A stretch of 49,069 nt of DNA from an uncultured Rhodospira sp. (lineage in GTDB: Bacteria > Pseudomonadota > Alphaproteobacteria > Rhodospirillales > Rhodospirillaceae). Position 1 is the stretch's first letter, and every line of letters begins with the position of its first letter. The stretch is taken from positions 1-49,069 of the forward strand of contig NZ_CAKZOT010000001.1 in NCBI RefSeq assembly GCF_937138205.1, read 5' to 3'. The translations under genes and the position numbers were made by a program. The notes below the pieces were generated by a model that saw only the letters and a program-made list of their open reading frames with translations, made no database searches and was not told where the DNA came from. This document shows positions 15,785-24,069 of the stretch, one piece after another.

Positions 15785-16587
15785 GCCCGCGCGGAGCCCT
15801 GGAGACCGGCGCCACCTGGCTGCTGGCGTTGCTGTGGATTTCGCCCCTGCTGTATGCGCTGTGGGCGGCGTTCCACCCGGCCGAATTCGCGGTCACGTTC
15901 GATCCGCTGGCCCCGCTGACGCTGGAGAACTTCCGCGAGGCGCTGGCCCGGGCACCCTTCCCGCGCTACATGCTGAACACCTTCATCCTGGTCACGATGC
16001 TGCTGGCGGCGCAGTTCGTTCTGTGCACGCTGGCCGCCTACGCCTTCGCGCGCTACCGATTCAAAGGCGCCGACATCGCCTTCGCGCTGGTGTTGGTGCA
16101 GTTGATGATCGCGCCGGAAATCCTGATCGTGGAGAACTACGCCACGCTGGCCCACCTGGGGCTGGTCGACACCATTCTGGGCATCGGCCTGCCCTACATG
16201 GCCAGCGCGTTCGGCATTTTCCTGCTGCGCCAAGCCTTCAAGTCCACGCCCAAGGAACTGGAGGAAGCGGCTCGGCTGGAGGGCTGCGGCACCCTGGGTG
16301 TCTTGTGGCGCGTTTATGTGCCGCTGGCCCGACCCACCTATTTGGCCTATGGGCTGGTGTCGGTCAGTCACCACTGGAACAACTTCCTGTGGCCGCTGGT
16401 GGTGACGAACTCGGTCGAGACACGGCCCCTGACGGTCGGCCTGGGGGTGTTCGGGGCACCGGAATCGGGCGTGGACTGGTCCGTCGTCTCGGCGGCGACC
16501 CTGTTGAGCGTGGCACCGCTGATGCTGGCTTTCCTGCTGTTCCAGCGCCAGTTCGTGCAGTCGTTCATGCGCGCGGGCATCCGCTGA
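15781..16587 (+). CDS. ugpE: UgpE-like ABC transporter permease
   Basis: This 268-residue permease has six membrane helices. Its EAA loop is KELEEAARLEGCGTLGVLWR, and a later segment reads HWNNFLWPLVVT, as in MalG/UgpE proteins. It is coupled to the preceding permease through a four-base overlap and is the last gene of the ugp operon. A double Pho box begins 17 bases after its stop and drives the next gene, so the 5'-nucleotidase has its own promoter. Confidence 0.87.
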   Translation: MSPRGALETGATWLLALLWISPLLYALWAAFHPAEFAVTFDPLAPLTLENFREALARAPFPRYMLNTFILVTMLLAAQFVLCTLAAYAFARYRFKGADIAFALVLVQLMIAPEILIVENYATLAHLGLVDTILGIGLPYMASAFGIFLLRQAFKSTPKELEEAARLEGCGTLGVLWRVYVPLARPTYLAYGLVSVSHHWNNFLWPLVVTNSVETRPLTVGLGVFGAPESGVDWSVVSAATLLSVAPLMLAFLLFQRQFVQSFMRAGIR

Positions 16588-16603
16588 GGGGGCCGCCGCC
16601 CGG

Positions 16604-16643
16604 CCGTCATCGAACTTTCTTGGCTCCGTCATGCGCCGGTCAT
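16604..16643 (+). promoter_or_regulatory. Double Pho box and -10 of the 5'-nucleotidase gene
   Basis: Four 7-mers occur at exact 11-bp spacing: CCGTCAT, CTTTCTT, CCGTCAT and CGGTCAT, matching the PhoB repeat CTGTCAT at 6, 5, 6 and 6 of 7 positions. A TAGAGT sequence at 16654-16659, 10 bases beyond the last repeat, sits where the -10 of PhoB-activated promoters is expected. The gene starts 25 bases later. Confidence 0.8.
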
Positions 16644-16684
16644 GGCCGAGCGGTAGAGTAAGGCATTCTGCCCAGACCGGAGAC

Positions 16685-18670
16685 ATGTCCATGAGCCGCC
16701 TGCCCGTCCGCTCGACCGTCCTGACCCTGGCCGCGCTGGGCGCCGCCGCGATGGCCCCGGCCGCCGCCGGCGAGTTGACCCTGTCGCGGCTGACGCCGAA
16801 CCCCTATGGCGTGGTGGAAGAGCTGTACGGCCTGTCCGGGCCGGTGCTGGACGGCGCTCCGGTCACGTTGACGGCGCCAGAGGGCTTGGCCTTTCCGGCC
16901 GCGACACTGGGCGAAGGCGAGGCCCGCGATCTTCGCATCCTGCATTTCAACGACCTGCACAACTACCTGACCAAGCCGCACGGCAAGAAGGGCGATACGC
17001 ATGTGTTCGCCCAGATGGTCAGGATCGCGGCCGAGACCCGCGCCACCGCCGAGGCCGATGACATCGTGCTGTTCCTGTCGGCCGGCGATGACCACACCGG
17101 TGGTGTGTTCGACGAGCTGACCGGCTTCACGCCCGAGGACTTCGTGGTCGATCCGGCCTACACCGCCTATACGGTCGCGGGGGTCGATGCCACCGTGTTG
17201 GGCAACCACGAATTCGACCGCGGCACCGAGATGCTCGCCACCTGGATCGAAAGCGCGCCGCTGCTGCCGGTGGTCTCCGCCAACACCGTCGGCAGCCCGC
17301 ATGTCGACAACGGCGGGCACTACTTCCCCGCCCTGATCGCCGTCGCCAAGGGCCTGCGCATCGGCATCCTGGGCCTGACCACGGCCGAGGACACCCGCCT
17401 GGGCACGCCGGAGAACCCCGGCCTGGAGATCGAAAGCCCGCTTGAGACGGTCGAGGCGCTGCTGCCCGCCCTGGCGGACAAGACCGACGTGGTCATCCTG
17501 CTGACGCACCTGGGGTATGGCGCCGGGTCGGATGCCTCCGGCAAGGCCGGGGCCATGCGCCGCATCGGCGAGGGCGACAGCGCGGTGGCCGAGCTGGCCG
17601 GCTCACTGGTCGACAGCCCGGTGGTGCTGGTGGGCGGCCATACCCACACGGTCCTGAACGCCGACGGCCTGGAAGAGGTGTTCGGCGGCGTGCCGGTGCT
17701 GCAGGCCGGTGGCCACGGCAGCCATCTGGGTGAGTTCCGGGTTTCCCTGACCGGCACGGGCGCGGGCGCCAGCGCCGGGGACATGACGGCCCGCCTGCAC
17801 GCCCTGAAGAAAAGCGATGTGCGCGTGGCGGCCGACGACCCGAAATACGCCACCCTGCAACAGGACGGCGACTGGGACGCCGGGTTCGAGCGGCTGGTCA
17901 TCGACCCCCTGCGCGCCCGCCTGGATCTGGTGCTGCAAGAGCAGATCGCGACCATCGACGCCACCGACGCCATCGGCACCGAGGCGACCGTCGCCAATCG
18001 CTATATCGGCGAGACGGCCATCGCCAACCTCATGAATGATTTGCTGGTGGCCCGCACCGAAAGCTACCCCGACGGCGCGGTGGACATCGCCGCCTTCAAC
18101 GCCACCGGGCTGGTTCAGGGCGTTCCGGCATCGGGGCCGCTGACGTTCGCCGACTGGTTCGGGGTCATGCCGTTCACCGACAGCGTGCAGATTTTCGAGA
18201 TCACCGGGGCGGACATCCTGGCCATGCTGGACAGCAACGCCAAGCGCATCGTGCGCCCGGCGGAGTTGGAGTCCGGCGCGGTCGATCTGTCCGGCTACGT
18301 CAGCCGGGGGTTCCTGCACTTCTCGTCTGGCCTGCGCTACACCCTGGTGCTGAACGAGGACGCCCAGAGCGCCACCGTGCGCGACGTGACCATCAACGGC
18401 ACGCCGGTCGAAGAGGTCATGGACGAGACCTTCCGCGTCGCCTTCGGCAGCTACATCGGCAACGGCGGCTTCTCGGAGGCCTGGAACGGCAAGACCATCT
18501 CCGGCGGCGTGCCGGGCGAGATCGTCGGCTATGACCTGACCGCCCTGCCCAAGCGCGATACCGGCTTCGTCTATCGCAACGAGATCGTGGCCGAAATCCG
18601 CGAGGCCGGCACCATCACCCCCGACCTGGGCGCGGCCCTGGACGGCCGCTTGAGCGTCGTCCCCGAGTAG
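16685..18670 (+). CDS. Periplasmic 5'-nucleotidase / UDP-sugar hydrolase-like protein
   Basis: The 661-residue precursor has a signal peptide (cleavage near APAAAG), an extra 55-residue segment, then a metallophosphatase domain with D90-x-H92, SAGDD, GNHE at 173-176, LLTHLGYG and GHTH at 318-321. The C-terminal 5'-nucleotidase substrate domain (from about residue 420) contains ETAIANLMND and a FNATGL stretch. Family members release phosphate from external nucleotides. The start is supported by GGAG before ATG 16685. The double Pho box just upstream fits phosphate scavenging. There is no LPXTG or other anchor, so a soluble periplasmic or secreted protein is expected. Confidence 0.88.
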   Translation: MSMSRLPVRSTVLTLAALGAAAMAPAAAGELTLSRLTPNPYGVVEELYGLSGPVLDGAPVTLTAPEGLAFPAATLGEGEARDLRILHFNDLHNYLTKPHGKKGDTHVFAQMVRIAAETRATAEADDIVLFLSAGDDHTGGVFDELTGFTPEDFVVDPAYTAYTVAGVDATVLGNHEFDRGTEMLATWIESAPLLPVVSANTVGSPHVDNGGHYFPALIAVAKGLRIGILGLTTAEDTRLGTPENPGLEIESPLETVEALLPALADKTDVVILLTHLGYGAGSDASGKAGAMRRIGEGDSAVAELAGSLVDSPVVLVGGHTHTVLNADGLEEVFGGVPVLQAGGHGSHLGEFRVSLTGTGAGASAGDMTARLHALKKSDVRVAADDPKYATLQQDGDWDAGFERLVIDPLRARLDLVLQEQIATIDATDAIGTEATVANRYIGETAIANLMNDLLVARTESYPDGAVDIAAFNATGLVQGVPASGPLTFADWFGVMPFTDSVQIFEITGADILAMLDSNAKRIVRPAELESGAVDLSGYVSRGFLHFSSGLRYTLVLNEDAQSATVRDVTINGTPVEEVMDETFRVAFGSYIGNGGFSEAWNGKTISGGVPGEIVGYDLTALPKRDTGFVYRNEIVAEIREAGTITPDLGAALDGRLSVVPE

Positions 18671-18692
18671 GCTGAACCTAGCCCTGCTCCAC

Positions 18693-18747
18693 AACGGTGG
18701 ACACCTCCGTTAAGCTCCCTTCGGAGCAAAGAGGTGGAGACCTCCGT
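18693..18747. repeat. Three small hairpins with an imperfect 15-bp repeat
   Basis: Consecutive hairpins are AACGG...CCGTT (18694-18712), GCTCC-CTTC-GGAGC (18714-18727) and GAGGT-GGAG-ACCTC (18731-18744). The words GGTGGACACCTCCGT (18696-18710) and GGTGGAGACCTCCGT (18733-18747) differ at one base. This lies between the nucleotidase stop and the intron tail and may be more of the decayed intron, or the end of another mobile element. Confidence 0.5.
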
Positions 18748-18809
18748 CTTCCGATCTCTTGGTCTGATCCCGCTCATCGACCACTGGCACCGCGTCCAGC
18801 GGTCTGCAT

Positions 18810-18882
18810 GAACCGCCGTGTACGGAACCGTACGCACGGTAGTGTGGGAGGAGGGGAGCCGCAAGGTCCCCTCCTACCCGAT
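18810..18882 (+). ncRNA. Group II intron 3' remnant: domains V and VI
   Basis: Domain V (18811-18844): the upper helix GTACG pairs with CGTAC across a GAAC loop, a two-base GC bulge interrupts the 3' strand, and the lower helix is CCGT/ACGG, continuing with a C-A mismatch at 18814/18841. Domain VI (18846-18879): GGG/CCC, a single bulged A at 18876, a 9-bp helix AGGAGGGGA/TCCCCTCCT, a bulged G and a GCAA tetraloop. The bulged A is seven bases from a terminal AT at 18882, the usual branch-point position. No maturase gene or GTGYG-type 5' end lies nearby, so this is a truncated, probably inactive tail. Confidence 0.75.
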
Positions 18883-18922
18883 ACGACCCTTACGGATCGT
18901 CTCTGTGACGGTCCGCTCTGGC

Positions 18923-19966
18923 TTAGAAGCTCAGACCAACGCCCATCACGACACCGGTCGAATTCCGGTCGTTGTCGTTGCCGTCGATTTCCTCGTCACC
19001 ATGGTAGATGGCCGCGCCCAGGTTGATGCCCGGGCCGAGGATGTAACGGCCGGAGAAGACAAAGGTGTGCGCGTCAGTGTTGGCGCCGACATCTTCCGAG
19101 CTGCCCAGATACTCGAACGCCACGGCGTACGGGCCGTTCGAGTAGCTGGCGCCGGCCGTCCAGGAGTCGAGGGTGTCGTCGGTGTTATCGTAATTCCACT
19201 GGCCGTAGGAGCCGCCGACCTCGAAGCCCATGTAGCTGACCGACAGACCGCCGCGCAGCAGGGAGCGGTCGACGGTGGCACCGACCCCGAACATGTACTG
19301 ATAGGTCATGTCGGCGTGGATGCCGACACCGCTGAACTCGTTGTCGAAGGCCGCACCAACGTGGAAGATGTCCTTGTAGGTGGAGGCGGTGTTGTTCCAA
19401 TCCTCAAAGGCGCTGTCGTCGTTGTTGGCGCTATCCGGGGCGTAGGCTGTGGCCATGGTGAAGCCGAAGAACGACGGCGTGACGTAGGAGACGCTCAGGT
19501 CGTCGGCGGTGTAGTGATTGATGTGGCTGGAAGCGTTCGTATAGTTGGGCCAGTTCCAGTCACGGATCTCGTTCGCGTAGAAGGGACCACCGACGCTCGG
19601 TCCATAGTACTGCATCATGCCGACGTGGGTCTGGCGCTGACCGAGCTGCAGGGCGCCGAAGCCGCCGGACATGATGATGGCCTGCTCGTCGGCGTTGCGG
19701 TCATTTCGGTCCTCGGCCTCAAGCTGGATGATGGCCTGGACGGTGATGCCGTTGTCCAGGGTGGTCGAGCCGGTGAAGTACAGCTCGGTGTCGGTGGCCA
19801 TGCCGGTGCTGGCCCACGTCTCACCGCCCTCGTCGTTGACGTCGCCGGCGCCGAAGAAGACTTCCTGCTTGCCGCCGATGCTCAGCTTGATCTTTTCCGC
19901 GTGGGCGGTGCCCGCGAAGGCGGCCGCGGCGATCAGGGCCGTCGTGCCGAAAAGGACCTTTTTCAT
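18923..19966 (-). CDS. Outer-membrane general porin
   Basis: The 347-residue precursor has a signal peptide MKKVLFGTTALIAAAAFA ending AHA-E. It then shows the alternating amphipathic pattern of a beta-barrel, an acidic and aromatic composition, the GGFGALQLGQRQT constriction-loop-like stretch and a C-terminal phenylalanine (GVGLSF) needed for outer-membrane assembly. It belongs to the Rhodobacter/Rhodospirillum-type 16-strand porins. A strong AGGAG lies upstream of the ATG, consistent with high expression. The role is passive diffusion of small solutes. No Pho box was found upstream, so phosphate specificity is not supported. Confidence 0.88.
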   Translation of the reverse strand: MKKVLFGTTALIAAAAFAGTAHAEKIKLSIGGKQEVFFGAGDVNDEGGETWASTGMATDTELYFTGSTTLDNGITVQAIIQLEAEDRNDRNADEQAIIMSGGFGALQLGQRQTHVGMMQYYGPSVGGPFYANEIRDWNWPNYTNASSHINHYTADDLSVSYVTPSFFGFTMATAYAPDSANNDDSAFEDWNNTASTYKDIFHVGAAFDNEFSGVGIHADMTYQYMFGVGATVDRSLLRGGLSVSYMGFEVGGSYGQWNYDNTDDTLDSWTAGASYSNGPYAVAFEYLGSSEDVGANTDAHTFVFSGRYILGPGINLGAAIYHGDEEIDGNDNDRNSTGVVMGVGLSF

Positions 19967-20152
19967 GACTTCTCCTCTCTTGAGACTCCGGTGTTATGAC
20001 CTCGTGTATCGGTTCCGCAGGGTGCCGTCGGCACCGGATGAACCGGTTACACTCAATCCCGCCTGTCGCGTCGGGTTACAGATTGATGAAGCCATGGTGG
20101 GCCTTGGCCCGTCAACGCACCGGTGCCCGAGAACCATGCAATTGACCACAGC

Positions 20153-20168
20153 GTTGCGTCAGCGCAAC
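20153..20168 (-). terminator. Possible hairpin terminator between amidohydrolase and porin genes
   Basis: GTTGCG-TCAG-CGCAAC is a 6-bp hairpin about 80 bases past the amidohydrolase stop. A second hairpin (GGTGCC-GTC-GGCACC) is at 20021-20035. Neither is followed by a T-run on the minus strand, so termination is uncertain. The rest of the 279-base spacer should hold the porin promoter, but no clear -35/-10 pair was seen. Confidence 0.3.
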
Positions 20169-20245
20169 ACATTGCCTGGGCACGGGTCCTCGCCCCGGAA
20201 TCGCGGCGGAATTCCGTGATCCGACCAGCCGCCAGAGGCGCGGCA

Positions 20246-21430
20246 TCAGGCCGCCGCGCCATCCCCCAGCAAGCGTTCGACGAGGCGGATCCAATAGGTC
20301 GCGCCCAGGGTCAGGATCTCGTCGTTGAAATCGTATTCGGGATTGTGCAGGCCCCGCCGGTCGACTCCGGCGCCGATCCGCGCGTAGCAGCCGGGGCGCT
20401 CGCGCAACATGAAGGCGAAATCCTCGCCGCCCAGACAGGGCCGGCCGTCGGCCTCGACCCTGTCCGGTCCGACGATCGAGCGCATGACCTCGACGGCCAG
20501 GTCGGTTTCCGCCGCGCTGTTGACGGTGGGCGGATAGCCTCGCTCGTAGTCCAGATTGGCCTGCACGCCATGCGCGGCGGCGATGTGGTGCACGACTGCG
20601 CCCATGCGCTCTTCCAGCGTATCGCGCACGGTCTCGCTCAGGGCGCGGGCCGTGCCGCCCAGCACCATGGTGCTCGGCAGCACGTTGAACGCCTCGCCGC
20701 CGTGCAGGGTGGTCACCGAGATGACGCCGGCGTCCACTGGATCCAGCGCGCGAGAGACGACGGTCTGCAACGCCCCCACCAGCGCGCCAGCGGCGACGAC
20801 GACGTCCGAGCCCAGGTGCGGCATGGCGGCGTGCGTGCCCTGGCCGGTCAGGGTGATCTGGAAGGAATCGGTGGCCGCCAGGATGGGACCCGGCCGGACA
20901 TCGAAACGGCCGACTTCGACGCCGGGCCAGTTGTGCAGGCCCCACACCGATTCGACCGGGAACCGCTCGAACAGGCCGTCCTCGATCATCCGGCGCGCGC
21001 CGGCCGCGCCTTCCTCGGCGGGCTGGAAGATCAGGTGGACGGTGCCGGCGAAGTCGGGTGCCTCGGCCAACGCCCTGGCCGCGCCCAGCAGCATGGCGGT
21101 GTGGCCATCGTGACCGCAGCCGTGCATCCGGCCCTCGTTTTGAGAGCGGTGGCCGAAGGTGTTGGCCTCGGTCATGGGCAGCGCGTCCATGTCGGCGCGC
21201 AGGGCGATGGCCCGGTTGCCGGGCCGGCGGCCGCGCACGGTGCCGACCACGCCGGTCCCGGCCAGCCCGGTGTGCACCTCGATTCCCCAGGCGGCCAGCT
21301 TCTCGGCGACGATGCCGCTGGTGCGCACCTCCTCGTAGGCGATCTCCGGGTGGGCGTGGAAGTCGCGCCGCCAGTCCTGCATCTCGCCCCGCAAGGCCTC
21401 GATGCGGTCGATCGGTCCCGTGTACGTCAT
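20246..21430 (-). CDS. M20-family amidohydrolase (hippurate/N-acyl-amino-acid hydrolase type)
   Basis: The 394-residue protein from MTYTGPIDR has the M20D pattern: DFHAHPE at 23-29, RADMDALP, GCGHDGHTAML (Cys105 and His107 as metal ligands), FQPAEEG, GLHNWPG and GGEDFAFML near the C-terminus. Enzymes of this group remove acyl groups from amino acids (hippurate hydrolase, IAA-amino acid hydrolase) with a binuclear metal centre. It has no signal peptide and is cytoplasmic. An extended start 16 codons upstream is possible, but a GGAGAG element supports the chosen ATG. It is monocistronic; the true acyl substrate cannot be predicted. Confidence 0.88.
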   Translation of the reverse strand: MTYTGPIDRIEALRGEMQDWRRDFHAHPEIAYEEVRTSGIVAEKLAAWGIEVHTGLAGTGVVGTVRGRRPGNRAIALRADMDALPMTEANTFGHRSQNEGRMHGCGHDGHTAMLLGAARALAEAPDFAGTVHLIFQPAEEGAAGARRMIEDGLFERFPVESVWGLHNWPGVEVGRFDVRPGPILAATDSFQITLTGQGTHAAMPHLGSDVVVAAGALVGALQTVVSRALDPVDAGVISVTTLHGGEAFNVLPSTMVLGGTARALSETVRDTLEERMGAVVHHIAAAHGVQANLDYERGYPPTVNSAAETDLAVEVMRSIVGPDRVEADGRPCLGGEDFAFMLRERPGCYARIGAGVDRRGLHNPEYDFNDEILTLGATYWIRLVERLLGDGAAA

Positions 21431-21540
21431 GCAACACTCTCCGTGGCTCTCGGGTTCAGGTTGGGCTTCATGCAACACACATGAGGCGCCGACCCGGCGC
21501 AGAGAAGAGCCACACCGGACTCGCGGCGATCAACGGGGCG

Positions 21541-22497
21541 TCAGGCCATGCCCTGGCGGCCGATGGCCAGGAAGCGGGCGCGGCGGCGCGCCCGCACCTG
21601 CTCGCCGGACAGGGACAGCAGGGCCTCAAGATGGCGCTCCAGGGCCGCCCCAACTGCGTCGATGGCGGTTTCCGGATCGCGGTGGGCACCGCCGAGGGGT
21701 TCCTTCACCACCTCCTCGATCACCCCCAGGGACTCCAGGTCCTGCGCCGTCAGCTTGAGCGCGTCGGCCGCGTCCTGGGCCTTGTCGCCGCTGCGCCACA
21801 GAATGGAGGCACAGCCCTCCGGCGAGATCACGGAGTAGATGGCGTGTTCCAGCATCAGCACCACGTTGCCGGCGGCCAGGGCGATGGCGCCGCCGGAGCC
21901 ACCCTCGCCGATGATGCACGCCAGCAACGGCACGCGCAGGTCAAGGCAGGTCTCGGTGGCCCGCGCGATGGCCTCGGCCTGGCCCCGCTCCTCGGCGCCC
22001 TTGCCGGGGAACGCGCCGGCCGTGTCCACCAGCGACAGCACCGGCAGGCCGAAGCGCTCCGCCAGCCGCATGAGCCGTTGCGCCTTGCGGTAGCCCTCGG
22101 GCCGGGGCATTCCGAAATTGTGCTGCACCCGGCTTTCGGTGTCGTGCCCCTTCTCCTGGCCGATCACCACCACTGCCTGCCCGCGAAAGCGGCCCAGGCC
22201 GCCGATGATGGCCTGATCCTCGGCAAAGGCGCGATCGCCGGCCAGCGGTGTGAAGTCGTCGATCAGGCGCTCGATGTAGTGGCGGCAGTGCGGCCGGTCC
22301 GGGTGGCGCGCGACGTGCGTCTTCTGCCACGGGGTGAGCTTCGCATACGTGGCATGGAGTTGGCGCTCCACCTTCTGCTGCAGGCGCGCCACTTCCTCGA
22401 CGATGTTCATGCCGTCGGCGTCGTCGCCCAGATGGCGCAGTTCGGCGATCTTGCCTTCAAGCTCGGCGATGGGGCGTTCGAAATCCAGGAAGCGCAT
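21541..22497 (-). CDS. accA: Acetyl-CoA carboxylase carboxyltransferase subunit alpha
   Basis: The 318-residue protein matches AccA throughout. It has an N-terminal helical region (FLDFERPIAELEGKI, coiled-coil-like), WQKTHVARHPDRPH, GRFRGQAVVVIGQEKG, FGMPRPEGYRKA, DTAGAFPGKGAEERGQ, the oxyanion-forming GEGGSGGAIAL and the EHAIYSVISPEGCASILWR block. It pairs with AccD to transfer carboxylate from biotin to acetyl-CoA in fatty-acid synthesis. The length equals that of the E. coli enzyme. accD is not in the window, as is normal, since these genes are often unlinked. Confidence 0.97.
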   Translation of the reverse strand: MRFLDFERPIAELEGKIAELRHLGDDADGMNIVEEVARLQQKVERQLHATYAKLTPWQKTHVARHPDRPHCRHYIERLIDDFTPLAGDRAFAEDQAIIGGLGRFRGQAVVVIGQEKGHDTESRVQHNFGMPRPEGYRKAQRLMRLAERFGLPVLSLVDTAGAFPGKGAEERGQAEAIARATETCLDLRVPLLACIIGEGGSGGAIALAAGNVVLMLEHAIYSVISPEGCASILWRSGDKAQDAADALKLTAQDLESLGVIEEVVKEPLGGAHRDPETAIDAVGAALERHLEALLSLSGEQVRARRRARFLAIGRQGMA

Positions 22498-22669
22498 GGG
22501 CGGGTCCGTTGGGGGACGCTCTGCCGTCGCACATCAGCCTGTGAGGCGCGGCAGGCGGGTCCCCGTGTTGTGAGGGGCGCCATGAGAGGCACTGGCGATC
22601 GCGTCGTCTAGCACGGGCGCCGCCGGCCCCGAAACCAGAATCCGCGAAGGCGCTCAAAGGGCGTGTGGG

Positions 22670-23098
22670 TCAGACGGAGGCACCAACCGGCAGGCGCGTC
22701 GAGACGGTCGCCACCGGCCCTTCGGCGCGCGCGGTGCGCGCCCGGCCGGAGCCCGACGGCTGGACCTCGGCCGTCGCGGCGGCGCCTTCAACCGGCGCGC
22801 AATGCGCGTTCAGGATCCCGCCGACGACCATGGACAACGTCCGGTAGGCGACGTCACCATCCATGCGTCCGGTCGACTCGATCGCCACGCGGTCGGACTC
22901 AAGATGCCCGTCGATGTGCCCGGCGATCCCCGCCGAGACCGCCCGTACGTGCCCTTCGATGCTGGCGTCGCGCGCCACGACCAGCTCGCGGACACTGACC
23001 GCGCCCTCGACGTGTCCGAACACGTCGAGATCACCTTTGCTTGTGACCTCCCCGCTCACGCGCAGGTCGGCGGCAAACACTGATTTTTTCATGGCCAT
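22670..23098 (-). CDS. Bactofilin-like polymer-forming cytoskeletal protein
   Basis: The 142-residue protein has a short basic N-terminus (MAMKKSVF), a central beta-helical repeat region from about residue 10 to 105 in which hydrophobic residues recur with glycines (GEVTSKGDLDVFGHVEGAV, IEGHVRAVSAGIAGHIDGHL, TGRMDGDVAYRTLSM), and a disordered tail rich in A, T and R. This is the architecture of bactofilins, which polymerise at the inner membrane and affect cell shape. ATG 23098 or 23092 may be used; the open frame further upstream is not conserved. It lies alone between folE and accA. Confidence 0.85.
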   Translation of the reverse strand: MAMKKSVFAADLRVSGEVTSKGDLDVFGHVEGAVSVRELVVARDASIEGHVRAVSAGIAGHIDGHLESDRVAIESTGRMDGDVAYRTLSMVVGGILNAHCAPVEGAAATAEVQPSGSGRARTARAEGPVATVSTRLPVGASV

Positions 23099-23226
23099 CC
23101 CGCCGGTGGTGGTGAGGCCAAGTCTAACGAAAGGCCGGGGGCTTGAACAGGGTGCACGCCGCCTTCGGCGCGCCACCGTCCCAGGGGATGGGCCTAATTT
23201 CACGAAACGGGAACAAGACCAAGCGA

Positions 23227-23904
23227 TTACGCGGATCCACCGCCGTTCCTGATCATCGACAGGAACTCGCGGCGCGTGTCGGAGCAGGACCGGAACGCGC
23301 CCAACATGCGGCTGGTGACCATGGTCACCCCGGGCTTATGCACGCCACGCGTGGTCATGCACTGGTGCGCGGCCTCCATCACGACGGCCACGCCTTTCGG
23401 CTGCAGCACGTCATTGATCGTGTTCGCGACCTGGGCGGTCAGTTTCTCCTGAATCTGAAGACGTTTCGCGTAGGCATCGACGACTCGCGCCAGCTTCGAG
23501 ATGCCGACCACGCGGCTGTCCGGAAGATACCCCACGTGCGCCGTGCCGATGATCGGCACCATGTGGTGCTCGCAGTACGACTCGAAGCGGATGTCGCGCA
23601 GCACGACCATCTCGTCGTAGCCGTCGACCTCCTCAAACGTGCGGCGCAGGATGTCCTCGGGGTCCTCGCCGTATCCGGAAAAGAACTCCTCGTACGCCGC
23701 CGCCACGCGCCGGGGCGTGTCCCGCAGCCCTTCCCGGCCGGGATCGTCCCCGGCCCATTGCAGCAGCGTGCGCACGGCCTGCTCGGCCTCGTCACGGCTG
23801 GGGCGTTCCGAGTCCGGACGCGCGGGCGCGGCGGAGGCCCGGTCGGCGGAGCCGCGAGGTCCGGCCGTGTCGCGGACCACGGAGGCGGGACGGTCGAGCG
23901 GCAT
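23227..23904 (-). CDS. folE: GTP cyclohydrolase I
   Basis: The 225-residue protein contains the full FolE signature: Zn ligands Cys111 (CEHHMVP) and Cys182 (HQCMTTRGV), catalytic His113/His114, [18 protein letters not shown] and [10 protein letters not shown]. It converts GTP to 7,8-dihydroneopterin triphosphate, the first step to folate and tetrahydrobiopterin. About 35 N-terminal residues rich in R, A and P precede the conserved domain. An AGGAGG site is present before the ATG. It is transcribed in the same direction as phnF, 165 bases downstream of it; no functional link to phosphonates is evident. Confidence 0.96.
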   Translation of the reverse strand: MPLDRPASVVRDTAGPRGSADRASAAPARPDSERPSRDEAEQAVRTLLQWAGDDPGREGLRDTPRRVAAAYEEFFSGYGEDPEDILRRTFEEVDGYDEMVVLRDIRFESYCEHHMVPIIGTAHVGYLPDSRVVGISKLARVVDAYAKRLQIQEKLTAQVANTINDVLQPKGVAVVMEAAHQCMTTRGVHKPGVTMVTSRMLGAFRSCSDTRREFLSMIRNGGGSA

Positions 23905-24069
23905 GGCGGTCAGTCCTCCTGTTGTGATGGGACCCGAAGGGGCAATCCGTTGTCATACGACCGAACACCGCGCGCGGTTCATGTCCGGCCCGTAGGCCCG
24001 CAATCCCAGGGCCGTTGGTTCACGTATGGGCGCCCGACGGGGCCGACAAGAGGCGCGCCGCCGCCTCCA

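Noticed and set aside
22498-22669. Riboswitch or other RNA upstream of accA
   Set aside because: No conserved riboswitch core or strong multi-stem structure was recognised in this short spacer.
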